Assembly: GCF_018122735.1 (NCBI RefSeq)
Contig: NZ_JAGRRD010000001.1
Coordinates: forward strand, 4,647,486-4,711,485
Source of the DNA: Azoarcus sp. L1K30
GTDB taxonomy: Bacteria; Pseudomonadota; Gammaproteobacteria; Burkholderiales; Rhodocyclaceae
DNA: 64,000 bases
Direction of reading: 5' to 3'
Every line of letters begins with the position of its first letter. Positions within the stretch are counted from its first letter, which is position 1. A model generated the notes under the pieces. That model did no database searches. It was not told the origin of the DNA and saw nothing but the letters and a program-made list of their open reading frames with translations. The position numbers and the translations under genes were made by a program. This document shows, piece after piece, positions 7,685 through 16,561 of the stretch.

Positions 7685-9490
7685 ATGGATCTTCAGACAA
7701 TTACCTATGTGGTGGTCGGCGCGAGTTTTGCGCTGTACATCGGTATCGCCATCTGGGCGCGTGCCGGTAGCACCAGCGAGTTCTATGTCGCGGGCGGCGG
7801 GGTTCACCCGATCGCAAACGGCATGGCGACGGGCGCCGACTGGATGTCGGCAGCCTCCTTCATCTCCATGGCGGGTCTTATCTCCAACATGGGCTATGGT
7901 GGCGGCCTGTTCCTGATGGGCTGGACCGGTGGCTACGTGCTGCTGGCGATGCTGCTGGCACCGTACCTGCGCAAGTTCGGCAAATTCACCGTACCGCAGT
8001 TCATCGGCGACCGCTTCTATTCGAAGTCGGCCAGCACGGTGGCGGTAATCTGCCTGCTGACCGCTTCCATCACCTACGTCATCGGCCAGATGACCGGTGT
8101 GGGCGTGGCCTTCTCGCGCTTCCTCGGCGTCACCAACGATACCGGTATCTACATTGGTATGGGCATCGTGTTCATGTACGCCGTGTTCGGCGGCATGAAG
8201 GGCATCACCTACACCCAGGTGGCCCAGTACGTCGTGCTGATCCTGGCCTACACGGTTCCGGCGCTGTTCATCTCGCTGCAGCTGACCGGCCATGTCCTGC
8301 CCCAGCTTGGTCTGGGTGGCACGCTGGTCGGTACGGATGTGTCGCTGCTGACGCGTCTCGACCAGGTGGTGACGGATCTGGGCTTCGGCAAGTACACCAC
8401 CTCTGTTCCGGGCAGCACCCTGAACATGTTCGTGTACACCGTGTCGCTGATGATCGGTACGGCAGGTCTGCCGCACGTCATCGTGCGCTTCTTCACCGTG
8501 CCGAAGGTCAAGGACGCGCGTTCGTCTGCCGGTTGGGCGCTGGTCTTCATTGCCCTGCTGTACACGACGGCACCGGGTGTTGCGGCCATGGCCAAATACA
8601 ACCTGATCTCGACGGTGAACTCTGCCGTTGCAACCGACGGTGACCTGTACGCAGCCGATGCCAGCCTGGAAGCCGACAAGCGTCCGGCCTGGATGAAGCG
8701 CTGGGAGCAAACCGGTCTGCTGAAGTTCGAGGACAAGAACGGTGACGGTCGCATCCAGTACTACAACGACAAGACCACCAATGCAGAAGCCAAGGCCAAG
8801 GCCGAAGCGGCTGGCTGGAAGGGCAACGAGCTGACGGTCAATCCCGACATCATCGTGCTCGCCAACCCGGAAATCGCACTGCTTCCCAACTGGGTGATCG
8901 CGCTGATTGCCGCAGGTGGTCTGGCCGCTGCGCTGTCCACGGCTGCGGGTCTGCTGATGGCGATCTCCTCGGCGGTGTCGCATGACCTGGTGAAGAACGT
9001 GATTGCGCCGGATATCTCGGACAAGAACGAGCTGCTGGTCGGCAAGGTCGCCATGGCTTTCGCGATCGTGCTCGCAGGCTATCTTGGTCTGAACCCCCCG
9101 GGCTTCGCTGCCGGTACCGTGGCCCTGGCCTTCGGTATTGCTGCCAGTTCGCTGTTCCCCGCCATCATGATGGGCATCTTCTCCAAGAAGATGAACAAGG
9201 AAGGCGCCATTGCCGGCATGCTGTCGGGTCTGTTCATCACCCTGCTGTACGTGTTTGCGCACAAGGGTCTGTTCTTCATCAAGGGCACCGAGTTCACCGG
9301 TCTGATCGGCGGTCCGAACTCCTTCTTCGGCATCACGCCGGAAGCCTTCGGCGCCATCGGCGCACTGGTGAACTTCGCGGTTGCCTTCCTGGTCGATAAA
9401 GTGACCAAGGAGCCGCCCGAGCACATTCAGGCACTGGTCGAAAGCGTTCGTATCCCGCGTGGTTCGAAGGCGGTCGACGGCGCGCACTAA
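7685..9490 (+). CDS. Sodium/solute symporter, VC_2705/ActP-like subfamily
   Basis: This 601-residue SSS-family permease has about 13 membrane helices. Family stretches are visible: FYVAGGGVHPIANGMATGADWMSAASFISMAG near the N terminus and AAGGLAAALSTAAGLLMAISSAVSHD around residues 415-440. The family imports short monocarboxylates such as acetate with sodium; the substrate here is not determined. A soluble insertion at about residues 320-400 contains an EF-hand-like loop, DKNGDGRIQYYN (residues 350-361), followed by an Ala/Lys-rich helix. It forms a two-gene operon with the upstream DUF4212 subunit, and a strong terminator follows. Confidence 0.9.
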   Translation: MDLQTITYVVVGASFALYIGIAIWARAGSTSEFYVAGGGVHPIANGMATGADWMSAASFISMAGLISNMGYGGGLFLMGWTGGYVLLAMLLAPYLRKFGKFTVPQFIGDRFYSKSASTVAVICLLTASITYVIGQMTGVGVAFSRFLGVTNDTGIYIGMGIVFMYAVFGGMKGITYTQVAQYVVLILAYTVPALFISLQLTGHVLPQLGLGGTLVGTDVSLLTRLDQVVTDLGFGKYTTSVPGSTLNMFVYTVSLMIGTAGLPHVIVRFFTVPKVKDARSSAGWALVFIALLYTTAPGVAAMAKYNLISTVNSAVATDGDLYAADASLEADKRPAWMKRWEQTGLLKFEDKNGDGRIQYYNDKTTNAEAKAKAEAAGWKGNELTVNPDIIVLANPEIALLPNWVIALIAAGGLAAALSTAAGLLMAISSAVSHDLVKNVIAPDISDKNELLVGKVAMAFAIVLAGYLGLNPPGFAAGTVALAFGIAASSLFPAIMMGIFSKKMNKEGAIAGMLSGLFITLLYVFAHKGLFFIKGTEFTGLIGGPNSFFGITPEAFGAIGALVNFAVAFLVDKVTKEPPEHIQALVESVRIPRGSKAVDGAH

Positions 9491-9550
9491 GCAGGCTTGC
9501 AGTAACGCTGCACCGCGTGGGGCCTTCCGGGACACGCGGTGCAGGTGGAA

Positions 9551-9579
9551 CCCCGCCGGATTCGATGGCGGGGTTTTTT
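9551..9579 (+). terminator. Rho-independent terminator after the symporter
   Basis: CCCCGCC (9551-9557) pairs with GGCGGGG (9567-9573) and is followed by six T residues. A second perfect inverted repeat, GCACCGCGTG/CACGCGGTGC (9510-9542), lies just upstream and may form a tandem hairpin. Confidence 0.88.
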
Positions 9580-9634
9580 GTTTTGTGGCACCTTGCAGGC
9601 AGACTTGCCTGCTGAAGGCTAACAGGAGTGCCCG

Positions 9635-10045
9635 ATGGCGTTTGACGTAAGTGTTGCGATGACCTGGATTCTGTTCCTGGCGCTGTTTCCGATGGCTTTC
9701 TTCTGGCTGCGGCGCACGTGGCGAATCCTGGCGATGCATGATTTTTCCGAGGTTGCGCTCAAGCGCGGCGAGTCACCCCCGAACCCGGAGAAATTTGCGC
9801 CCTATGCGGCTGCGATCAACCTCATCGCTGGCGGCGTTGTGGTCTTCGTCATTGGTTGGGTCGTGCTCTACATTGTTTTCGGTGTCGGTGGCGATGTGCC
9901 GAGTTACGAGACCTGGAGCGCGATTGCGGGCAGCACGATCTGGTGCAAGTTCTTTGCCGATTTCGTCCTCAGCCGCCACGCTCATCCAATGGTGATCAAG
10001 AAGCGTGACAAGCCCCAGTCTGCGGCGGAGAAGCCCGGGCAATAA
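9635..10045 (+). CDS. Small two-helix membrane protein of unknown function
   Basis: This is a 136-residue protein that I do not assign to a named family. It has an N-terminal helix (about residues 6-25, with a WLRRTWRI flank) and a second helix (about residues 68-90, GGVVVFVIGWVVLYIVF), then a charged tail rich in Lys and Ala. The ATG follows CAGGAG (9623-9628). It lies after the symporter terminator, so it needs its own promoter, but its position suggests an accessory role to the transport locus. It converges on the orphan DUF4212 gene. Confidence 0.7.
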   Translation: MAFDVSVAMTWILFLALFPMAFFWLRRTWRILAMHDFSEVALKRGESPPNPEKFAPYAAAINLIAGGVVVFVIGWVVLYIVFGVGGDVPSYETWSAIAGSTIWCKFFADFVLSRHAHPMVIKKRDKPQSAAEKPGQ

Positions 10046-10113
10046 GCTGCGCGCGGATGACGTCTGCGGGCAGGCGGTTACAGTGCCGGCTGCCGCGATG
10101 TGGCTCACAACGG

Positions 10114-10377
10114 TCAGGTGCGTCGCTCGGATACACCGTAACGCCGGTCCAGACGATTCATGATGCGAACGTATGCGGCGATGATCAGCAGGTAGGCAAT
10201 CAACGCGCCTTGTGCGAAAAAATAGAACCCGAGCGGAAAACCCAGAAAGCTCAGCTCATTAAGTTCGATGGCGTAATAGCCGGCGACGAAGGTGCCTGAA
10301 AACCAGACCAGCAACAGCGTGCCCGTTAACAGCAGGTTGCGGCGCCAGTAGGCGCGGTGGCGCGCGGTCAGCTCCAT
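10114..10377 (-). CDS. Orphan DUF4212 protein
   Basis: This is an 87-residue two-helix membrane protein with the DUF4212 pattern: RHRAYWRRNLLL, then LGFPLGFYFFAQGALIAYLL and a basic end NRLDRRYGV. It resembles the 7419-7673 protein (YWKATLGLL, GGYPLGFWFAQQG) but has no symporter gene beside it. The upstream gene is the EF-G-like GTPase, 115 bases away on the same strand. No clear ribosome site precedes the ATG at 10377, and the frame stays open upstream, so the start is less certain. It could pair with the 7685 symporter or with one encoded elsewhere. Confidence 0.75.
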   Translation of the reverse strand: MELTARHRAYWRRNLLLTGTLLLVWFSGTFVAGYYAIELNELSFLGFPLGFYFFAQGALIAYLLIIAAYVRIMNRLDRRYGVSERRT

Positions 10378-10492
10378 GGCTGCAATGTCTGCAATGCGTG
10401 CCTCGCGGCGGAATGCGGGTCGGGCAATGACGCCGCCCGGGCGCCAGCGGCCGGCGGCATTCGGTGGTGGCGCATCACACGCGCGGATGTAT

Positions 10493-12529
10493 TCATTGGG
10501 CAGTGCGCTCCCGGCGCAGCTGTGCCTGCGTTTCTGCTGCGACCACTTCGTAGCCGCCGGCACTGATGACGAATTCGCTCTCGCCGGCACAGATCGCCTT
10601 CAGCCGCGCCTCGAATCCATCCATGTTCGCCATCGGCAGGCGTGCCGAGATCAGCGTCCAGCCGCTGGCCGGGCTGTCGGTCGCGGTCAGATGTCCGCGC
10701 CGGCCGGCAAGTTCGGCGCTGACTTCACCGAAACGATCGTCGGCGACCTTCACCGTAATCTCCAGCATCGGTTCGAGAATCTGCGGCCTCGCCGCCAGCA
10801 CGGCTTCGATCAGTGCATGCCGGGCCGCAGTGGAAAACGACACTTCGTTCGAATCCACCGCGTGGTGCTTGCCGTCGGTGACGACGACCTTCAGGTCGTG
10901 AATCGGAAAGCCGGCAAGCGCCCCGTCATCCAGGGCCTGGCGAACGCCTTTTTCAACCGCGGGCATGAAGTGCGTCGGAATCGCGCCGCCCTTGACTTCG
11001 TCTGCCAGCTGCAGGCCCCCGCCGCGTGCCAGCGGTTCCACCCGCAACGCGACTTCGCCGAACTGACCCGAGCCACCACTCTGCTTCTTGTGCCGATAGC
11101 GCGCTTCGGCGGTCGCCGAAATGGTTTCGCGATAGGGAATCGCCGGCGGTGCGGTGTCGAGTTCGAGATTCCAGCGGTTGGCGAGCTGATCGAGCACGAT
11201 CTTGAGGTGTTGTTCGCCCAGCCCGCGCACCACCGTGTGGTGACCACGCGCGTCGTAGCTCACCTCGAGGCAGGGGTCTTCGTCCGTCAGGCGCGCCAGC
11301 GCCTCGGCCAGCTTGTGCTCATCGGCGGGTTTGCGCGCGATCAGGGCGAGGCCGAGCACGGGCTGCGGGTAGGACGGCGTGGCAAGGTGAAACTCGTCTT
11401 CGTCGTGGGAGTCGTGCAGTACGGCATCGCGATGGATCTCATCCACACGTGAGATGGCGCACAGGTCGCCCGGCACCGCACGTGGGGTCTCGACCATGTT
11501 CCGGCCCTGCAGGCGCAGCAGGTGAGCAACCTTGAACGGCTTGCGCGCGTCACCGATGTAGAGGGCGCTGCCAGGGACGATCTGTCCCTGATGAACGCGG
11601 AACATGGCGATCTTGCCGCGGTAGGGGTCGTTACTGACCTGGAACACATGCGCCAGGGCGTGAAGGCTGGTATCGGGGACGGTGGTCACCGCCACGGCGT
11701 TGGCGCCGGCGCCCTTGAAGAACTGTGGCGGATTGCCTTCGGTCGGGTCGGGCATCAGGCGGCCGAGAATGTCGAGCAATTCGGGAATGCCTGCACCGGT
11801 GCGGGCGGAGACGAAGCACACCGGGACCAGGTGGCCCTCACGCAGCGCCTGCTCGAACGGTGCATGCAGCTGTTCGGGATCGAGCGCTTCGCCCTGCTCG
11901 AGGTAGCGTGCCATCAGCGCCTCGTCGAGTTCGATGACCTGGTCGACGATGGCATCATGGGCCGCAGCCGGGCTCGAGAACGCGGTGGCGCGCGCAGTGT
12001 CGGGCGTGAAGAAGCAGTCGACAACGGCGTTTCCGTCGGCCGCGGGCAGGTTGATCGGCAGGCACTCGTTGCCGAATTCCCCGGTGATGGCCTGCGCCAG
12101 TGCGACAAAGTCCGCACTGGCGCTGTCGATCGCATTGACGATGATGATGCGGCATTTTCCCGCGCTGGCAGCCATCATGCGGCGTGTGCCGCTTTCGATG
12201 CCGGTGGCGGCATGAATGACGATCGCAGCCGTTTCCACCGCCGGCAAGGTGGCCAGTGCGCGTCCGGCCAGATCGGGCAGGCCCGGGGTGTCGAGCAGGT
12301 TGATCCAGTGTCCCGCCCATTCGAGGTGCGTCAGGCTCGCGTTGAGCGAGTGCCCCATGGCCTTTTCCTGCGGGTCGTGGTCGGACACCGTGTCGCCTTT
12401 CGCCACGCTGCCGCAACTGGTAATGGCGCCAGATGCGGCGAGCAGCGCCTCCACCAGGGTGGTCTTGCCGCAGCCGGCGTGGCCGAGCAGGCTGAGATTG
12501 CGGATATCGTGAACCGACTCTGGCGTCAT
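10493..12529 (-). CDS. Elongation factor G-like GTPase paralogue with degenerate G motifs
   Basis: This 678-residue protein has the EF-G domain order: an N-terminal GTPase, domain II, then the RYRHKKQSGGSGQFGEV segment that opens domain IV, and a C-terminal domain V. The P-loop is intact (GHAGCGKTT, residues 16-24). However, the switch I RGIT box reads MGHS (58-61), the DTPGH box reads DTPGL (80-84) and the NKxD specificity motif reads NAID (132-135). It therefore belongs to the EF-G-like (EF-G2/FusA2) group rather than being the housekeeping factor, and nucleotide handling may differ. The start has a GGAGGAA site. It is divergent from the P-type ATPase gene. Confidence 0.85.
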   Translation of the reverse strand: MTPESVHDIRNLSLLGHAGCGKTTLVEALLAASGAITSCGSVAKGDTVSDHDPQEKAMGHSLNASLTHLEWAGHWINLLDTPGLPDLAGRALATLPAVETAAIVIHAATGIESGTRRMMAASAGKCRIIIVNAIDSASADFVALAQAITGEFGNECLPINLPAADGNAVVDCFFTPDTARATAFSSPAAAHDAIVDQVIELDEALMARYLEQGEALDPEQLHAPFEQALREGHLVPVCFVSARTGAGIPELLDILGRLMPDPTEGNPPQFFKGAGANAVAVTTVPDTSLHALAHVFQVSNDPYRGKIAMFRVHQGQIVPGSALYIGDARKPFKVAHLLRLQGRNMVETPRAVPGDLCAISRVDEIHRDAVLHDSHDEDEFHLATPSYPQPVLGLALIARKPADEHKLAEALARLTDEDPCLEVSYDARGHHTVVRGLGEQHLKIVLDQLANRWNLELDTAPPAIPYRETISATAEARYRHKKQSGGSGQFGEVALRVEPLARGGGLQLADEVKGGAIPTHFMPAVEKGVRQALDDGALAGFPIHDLKVVVTDGKHHAVDSNEVSFSTAARHALIEAVLAARPQILEPMLEITVKVADDRFGEVSAELAGRRGHLTATDSPASGWTLISARLPMANMDGFEARLKAICAGESEFVISAGGYEVVAAETQAQLRRERTAQ

Positions 12530-12736
12530 GACGCATTCCTCCGGAGAACGAATGGCTCAAGTTTCCGCCAGTGGCGAACGCTTGGCAATGCGCTGGATCA
12601 AGCCCGAGGTCGCCACAGTCCCACATACGGCATTCTTCGCGATCAACGGTGTCGCGCGGGAACCAAAGCGGAAATTGAATGTAGATATGTGCAAGCATGT
12701 GCGCCATGCAACTGAACCTGTCCGGGATGTCCATCG

Positions 12737-15451
12737 ATGAACGTCAGATTCGAACCTGATTCAGTTGGGGAGGCTGTTGATTGGCATGCCTGTCCTGGCG
12801 CTGACGCCGTCGCCAGGCTGGACGCGAACCGGGGCCGGGGCCTGAGCGCCGCCGAACTCGAACACCGCCGTACCCGCTACGGGCCCAACGCATTGCCTTC
12901 ACCGCACCGTCGTGGGCCGATGCTGCGTTTTCTGCTGCAGTTTCACAATGTGCTGATCTACGTGCTGCTTGCGGCTGGCGTCGTGACTACCCTGCTGGGA
13001 CACGCGGTCGACGCTGGCGTGATCTTCGGCGTGGTGTTGATCAATGCCGTCATCGGCGTCATTCAGGAGGGCAAGGCGGAGCGGGCGCTGGACGCGATCC
13101 GCGACATGCTCTCGCCGCAGGCGCAGGTGCTGCGCGACGGACACCGGCAGGACGTGATGGCGGACACGCTGGTACCGGGTGACATCGTCTTTCTGGTGTC
13201 GGGCGACAAGGTGCCGGCCGACCTGCGCCTGCTCGAGGTGCGCAGTCTGCGCATCGACGAGGCGGCCTTGACCGGCGAATCGCTCGCGGTCGAGAAGCAC
13301 ATCACGGCGGTGAATGCGAATGCGGTGCTCGGCGATCGCAGCTGCATGGCCTATTCGGGCACCCTGGTGGTCCATGGTCAGGCGGTCGGTGTGGTCGTGG
13401 CGACGGCGACGCGGACCGAGATTGGCCGCATCAGTGCGATGCTCGATGAGGTGCAGACACTCAGTACCCCCTTGCTGCGTCAGCTGGCCGGATTCGGCCG
13501 TGTGCTGACGTGGGCCATTCTGGGCATCGCGCTCGCGGCCTATGTTTTCGGGGTCGTGGTGCGGGGCTATGCGTCGGGCGAGATGTTCCTTGCTGCGGTC
13601 GGGCTCGCGGTTGCTGCGATCCCCGAAGGACTGCCGGCCATCATGAACATCACGCTGGCGATCGGGGTGCAGGCCATGGCGAGACGCAATGCCATCATCC
13701 GCCGCCTGCCGGCAGTCGAGGCGCTGGGCTCGGTGACGGTGATCTGTACCGACAAGACCGGTACCCTGACGCGAAACGAGATGACGGTGCAGGAGGTTCT
13801 GCTCGGGGACGGAATGCTTGCGGTGTCTGGGGTGGGGTACGCGCCTCACGGCGGCTTCAGCCGCGATGGGCGCGAACTCGATGTGCTCGAGTACCCGCTG
13901 TTGCAACGTGTCGGCCGCGCGGCGTTGTTATGTAACGATGCCGCACTGGCGCTCGACGATGACGCGCGATGGCGTCTGACGGGCGACCCGACTGAGGGGG
14001 CCCTGCTGACGCTGGCTGCCAAGGCCGGCCTCGATGCCGCCTTCGAGCGCGAGGCCTTGCCACGGGTGGACGTGATCCCGTTCGAGTCCGAACACCGCTT
14101 CATGGCGACCCTGCACCACGATCATCGCGGCGGCGGGCTGATCCTGCTCAAGGGCGCGCCTGAACGTGTGCTGTCCTTGTGTGCGACACAGCGCGAAGGC
14201 GCGCATGAGCGCGCGCTCGATCCCGGGTACTGGCATCGTGGCGCCGAACGTGCCGCGGCGCAGGGCATGCGCCTGCTGGCGATTGCCGAGCGCTACGATG
14301 CCGAGCGCCGTCATGCGCTCGACTTCGACGATGTCGAACCCGGCGGTTTTACCTTGCTGGCCATTCTCGGTCTGAGCGATCCGCCGCGCGAGGAGGCCGT
14401 GCAGGCCGTTGCGCAGTGTCGCTCGGCGGGCATCCGGGTGAAGATGATCACCGGTGATCATGCGGTCACGGCGCGTGCAATCGGTCGGCAGCTCGGACTG
14501 GCTGCGGTCGAGCATGTCATCACCGGGGTCGAAATCGAGCAACTCGACGACGCGCAGCTTGCCCGCGTGGTTGGCGGCGTGGACATCTTTGCCCGCGCCA
14601 GCCCGGCGCACAAGCTGCGTCTGGTGAAGGCGCTGCAGGCACAACACGAGGTAGTGTCGATGACGGGCGACGGCATCAACGATGCGCCCGCGCTCAAGCG
14701 CGCCGATGTGGGGGTGGCGATGGGGCGCAAGGGGACAGAGGCGGCCAAGGAGGCGGCCGAGATGGTGCTGGCCGATGACAACTTCGCCTCGGTGGCCGCT
14801 GCGGTGGAGGAGGGGCGGCGGGTGTATGACAATCTGAAGAAGGCCATCGTCTTCATCCTGCCCACCAATATCGGTCAGGGGGCGATGGTCCTGGCGGCGG
14901 TGCTGCTCGGACTGACGATGCCGATCACGCCGGCGCAGATCCTGTGGGTGAACATGATTACTGCCGTCACGCTATCGCTTGCCCTGGCGTTCGAGGCCCC
15001 CGAGCGCGACATCATGTTGCGGCCGCCGCGCAGTCCTTCAGAGCCCTTGCTGACCCGCTTCCTGGTATGGCGTATCGTGTTCGTGGGGGCCTTGCTGGTC
15101 GCTGGCGGGATGGGCCTGTTCCTGTGGGAGCTCGCACGCGGCGCCGGGCTGGCGGCCGCGCGGACGGTGACCGTGAACGCGATCCTGATCGGCGAAGTGT
15201 TCTATCTCTTCAATGTGCGCAGCATTTCCGGCTCCATCCTCAACCGGGAGGGGATGCTTGGCAATCGCTACGTGCTTTATGCCATCGCCTTGCTGTTGCT
15301 TTGCCAGTCGCTGTTTACCTACCTTCCGGCGATGCAGCTCCTGTTCGGCACCGAAGCGCTGGGGCCGGATGAATGGATGCGGATCCTGGTCTTTGGCGTG
15401 ATCGTGTTGCTGGTCGTCGAGGCGGAGAAAGTGCTGTTGCGGGGACGCTGA
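12737..15451 (+). CDS. P2-type cation-transporting ATPase
   Basis: This 904-residue ion pump has the full P-type layout: N-terminal cation ATPase domain, actuator domain with LTGES, membrane helix 4 with PEGLP (296-300), phosphorylation motif DKTGTLT (D339), nucleotide domain with KGAPERV, hinge TGDGINDAPA and six C-terminal helices. PEGLP and overall form place it in the P2 group (calcium/proton/sodium pumps). Helix 6 reads NMITAVTLSLALAFE and lacks the Asp of SERCA-type calcium pumps, so I do not assign the ion. No strong ribosome site is seen before the ATG. The universal stress gene follows 83 bases after its stop, suggesting a stress-linked unit. Confidence 0.9.
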   Translation: MNVRFEPDSVGEAVDWHACPGADAVARLDANRGRGLSAAELEHRRTRYGPNALPSPHRRGPMLRFLLQFHNVLIYVLLAAGVVTTLLGHAVDAGVIFGVVLINAVIGVIQEGKAERALDAIRDMLSPQAQVLRDGHRQDVMADTLVPGDIVFLVSGDKVPADLRLLEVRSLRIDEAALTGESLAVEKHITAVNANAVLGDRSCMAYSGTLVVHGQAVGVVVATATRTEIGRISAMLDEVQTLSTPLLRQLAGFGRVLTWAILGIALAAYVFGVVVRGYASGEMFLAAVGLAVAAIPEGLPAIMNITLAIGVQAMARRNAIIRRLPAVEALGSVTVICTDKTGTLTRNEMTVQEVLLGDGMLAVSGVGYAPHGGFSRDGRELDVLEYPLLQRVGRAALLCNDAALALDDDARWRLTGDPTEGALLTLAAKAGLDAAFEREALPRVDVIPFESEHRFMATLHHDHRGGGLILLKGAPERVLSLCATQREGAHERALDPGYWHRGAERAAAQGMRLLAIAERYDAERRHALDFDDVEPGGFTLLAILGLSDPPREEAVQAVAQCRSAGIRVKMITGDHAVTARAIGRQLGLAAVEHVITGVEIEQLDDAQLARVVGGVDIFARASPAHKLRLVKALQAQHEVVSMTGDGINDAPALKRADVGVAMGRKGTEAAKEAAEMVLADDNFASVAAAVEEGRRVYDNLKKAIVFILPTNIGQGAMVLAAVLLGLTMPITPAQILWVNMITAVTLSLALAFEAPERDIMLRPPRSPSEPLLTRFLVWRIVFVGALLVAGGMGLFLWELARGAGLAAARTVTVNAILIGEVFYLFNVRSISGSILNREGMLGNRYVLYAIALLLLCQSLFTYLPAMQLLFGTEALGPDEWMRILVFGVIVLLVVEAEKVLLRGR

Positions 15452-15534
15452 CGCCGACCGCGCCGGAGACGGCTGCGTCATGTAGAGAATGGAAGCCCGG
15501 CAATGCACCGGGTGAGACGATGGAGAACATACAC

Positions 15535-16431
15535 ATGCATCCGATTCGCACATTGCTTGCAGCGAGCGACCTCTCAGCCTTTGCACGGCACGCTGCAGCA
15601 AGGGCCGCCATCGTGGCGCGCGGGCTCGGTGCCCGGCTGTCGATCGCCCATGTGGTCAATGGTGGGGGGCTGAACATCCTGCGGCACCTGGTCGATGCCG
15701 GCACTGGCGACGTCGCCGCGCGTCTGCTCGACGAGGTGCGCGGCGAGGTCCGCGAGTTGGTCGACGAAATCGACCAGCGCTACGGCGGCGGGGTGGACAT
15801 GCATCTGGCTACCGGCTCGGTATTGTCCGAGCTCAGTGCCTGTGCCGATGCCATCGACGCCGATCTGCTGGTGTTCGGCGCCCGCGGGTCGAGCGTGGTG
15901 CGCGAGTGGTTGCTCGGATCGACCACCGAGCGCATGTTGAGCAAGACCTCGCGAGCCATGCTGGTGGTGAAGCAGATGCCGCATGAGCGCTATCAACGTG
16001 TGTTGATTCCGGTCGACTTCTCGCCGCGCGCCATCGACGCGTTGCGTCTTGCCCGCGCAGTGGCGCCGCAGGCTGATCTGATCCTGCTCCACGCCTTCGA
16101 AGTGCCCTTCGAAGGCAAGCTGCGCTACGCCGGGGTCGAGGCCGACGCCCTGGCGGCCTTGCGGGTGACGGCAAAGCGCGAGGCCGTGGAGAAAATGAAC
16201 GCGCTCGTCGATGCAGCGGGACTGGGGGATGCAGGCGTGCGTCGCATCGTGCTGCACGGCGATGCGGCCGCCACGATTCTGGCGCAGGAGCAGGAGCAGG
16301 ATTGCGACCTGATCGTGATCGGCAAGCGCGGACTGGGGCTGCTTGGAGAGTTGCTGCTGGGCAGCGTGACCAAGCATGTCCTTGCCCAGTCCAGCGCGGA
16401 TGTGCTGGTGAGCGACCGCGATTTAGGTTGA
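15535..16431 (+). CDS. Tandem universal stress protein (two Usp domains)
   Basis: This 298-residue protein has two fused Usp domains. Domain 1 (about 1-145) ends with FGARGSSVVREWLLGSTTERML and domain 2 (about 150-298) with IGKRGLGLLGELLLGSVTKHVL. Both keep the G-2x-G-9x-G-S ATP-binding signature. I prefer the ATG at 15535 because GGAG lies 9 bases upstream; an ATG at 15520 is in frame. It follows the P-type ATPase closely on the same strand. Confidence 0.9.
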   Translation: MHPIRTLLAASDLSAFARHAAARAAIVARGLGARLSIAHVVNGGGLNILRHLVDAGTGDVAARLLDEVRGEVRELVDEIDQRYGGGVDMHLATGSVLSELSACADAIDADLLVFGARGSSVVREWLLGSTTERMLSKTSRAMLVVKQMPHERYQRVLIPVDFSPRAIDALRLARAVAPQADLILLHAFEVPFEGKLRYAGVEADALAALRVTAKREAVEKMNALVDAAGLGDAGVRRIVLHGDAAATILAQEQEQDCDLIVIGKRGLGLLGELLLGSVTKHVLAQSSADVLVSDRDLG

Positions 16432-16561
16432 ACACATGCGCGGGGGCGGGTCTCCTGCCCGTCTCGTCACACTGGCGCGTTCGCGATGAGGTTGGGCATG
16501 AGCCCCCGGGCATCTTACACTTCCGGTTTCGCGGCCAGAAGCTGCCCCCGCCGGAGTCAGA

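Noticed and set aside
7661-9739. A 692-codon minus-strand frame opposite the symporter
   Set aside because: His/Arg/Gln-rich composition typical of antisense shadows; the plus strand encodes a clear SSS permease.
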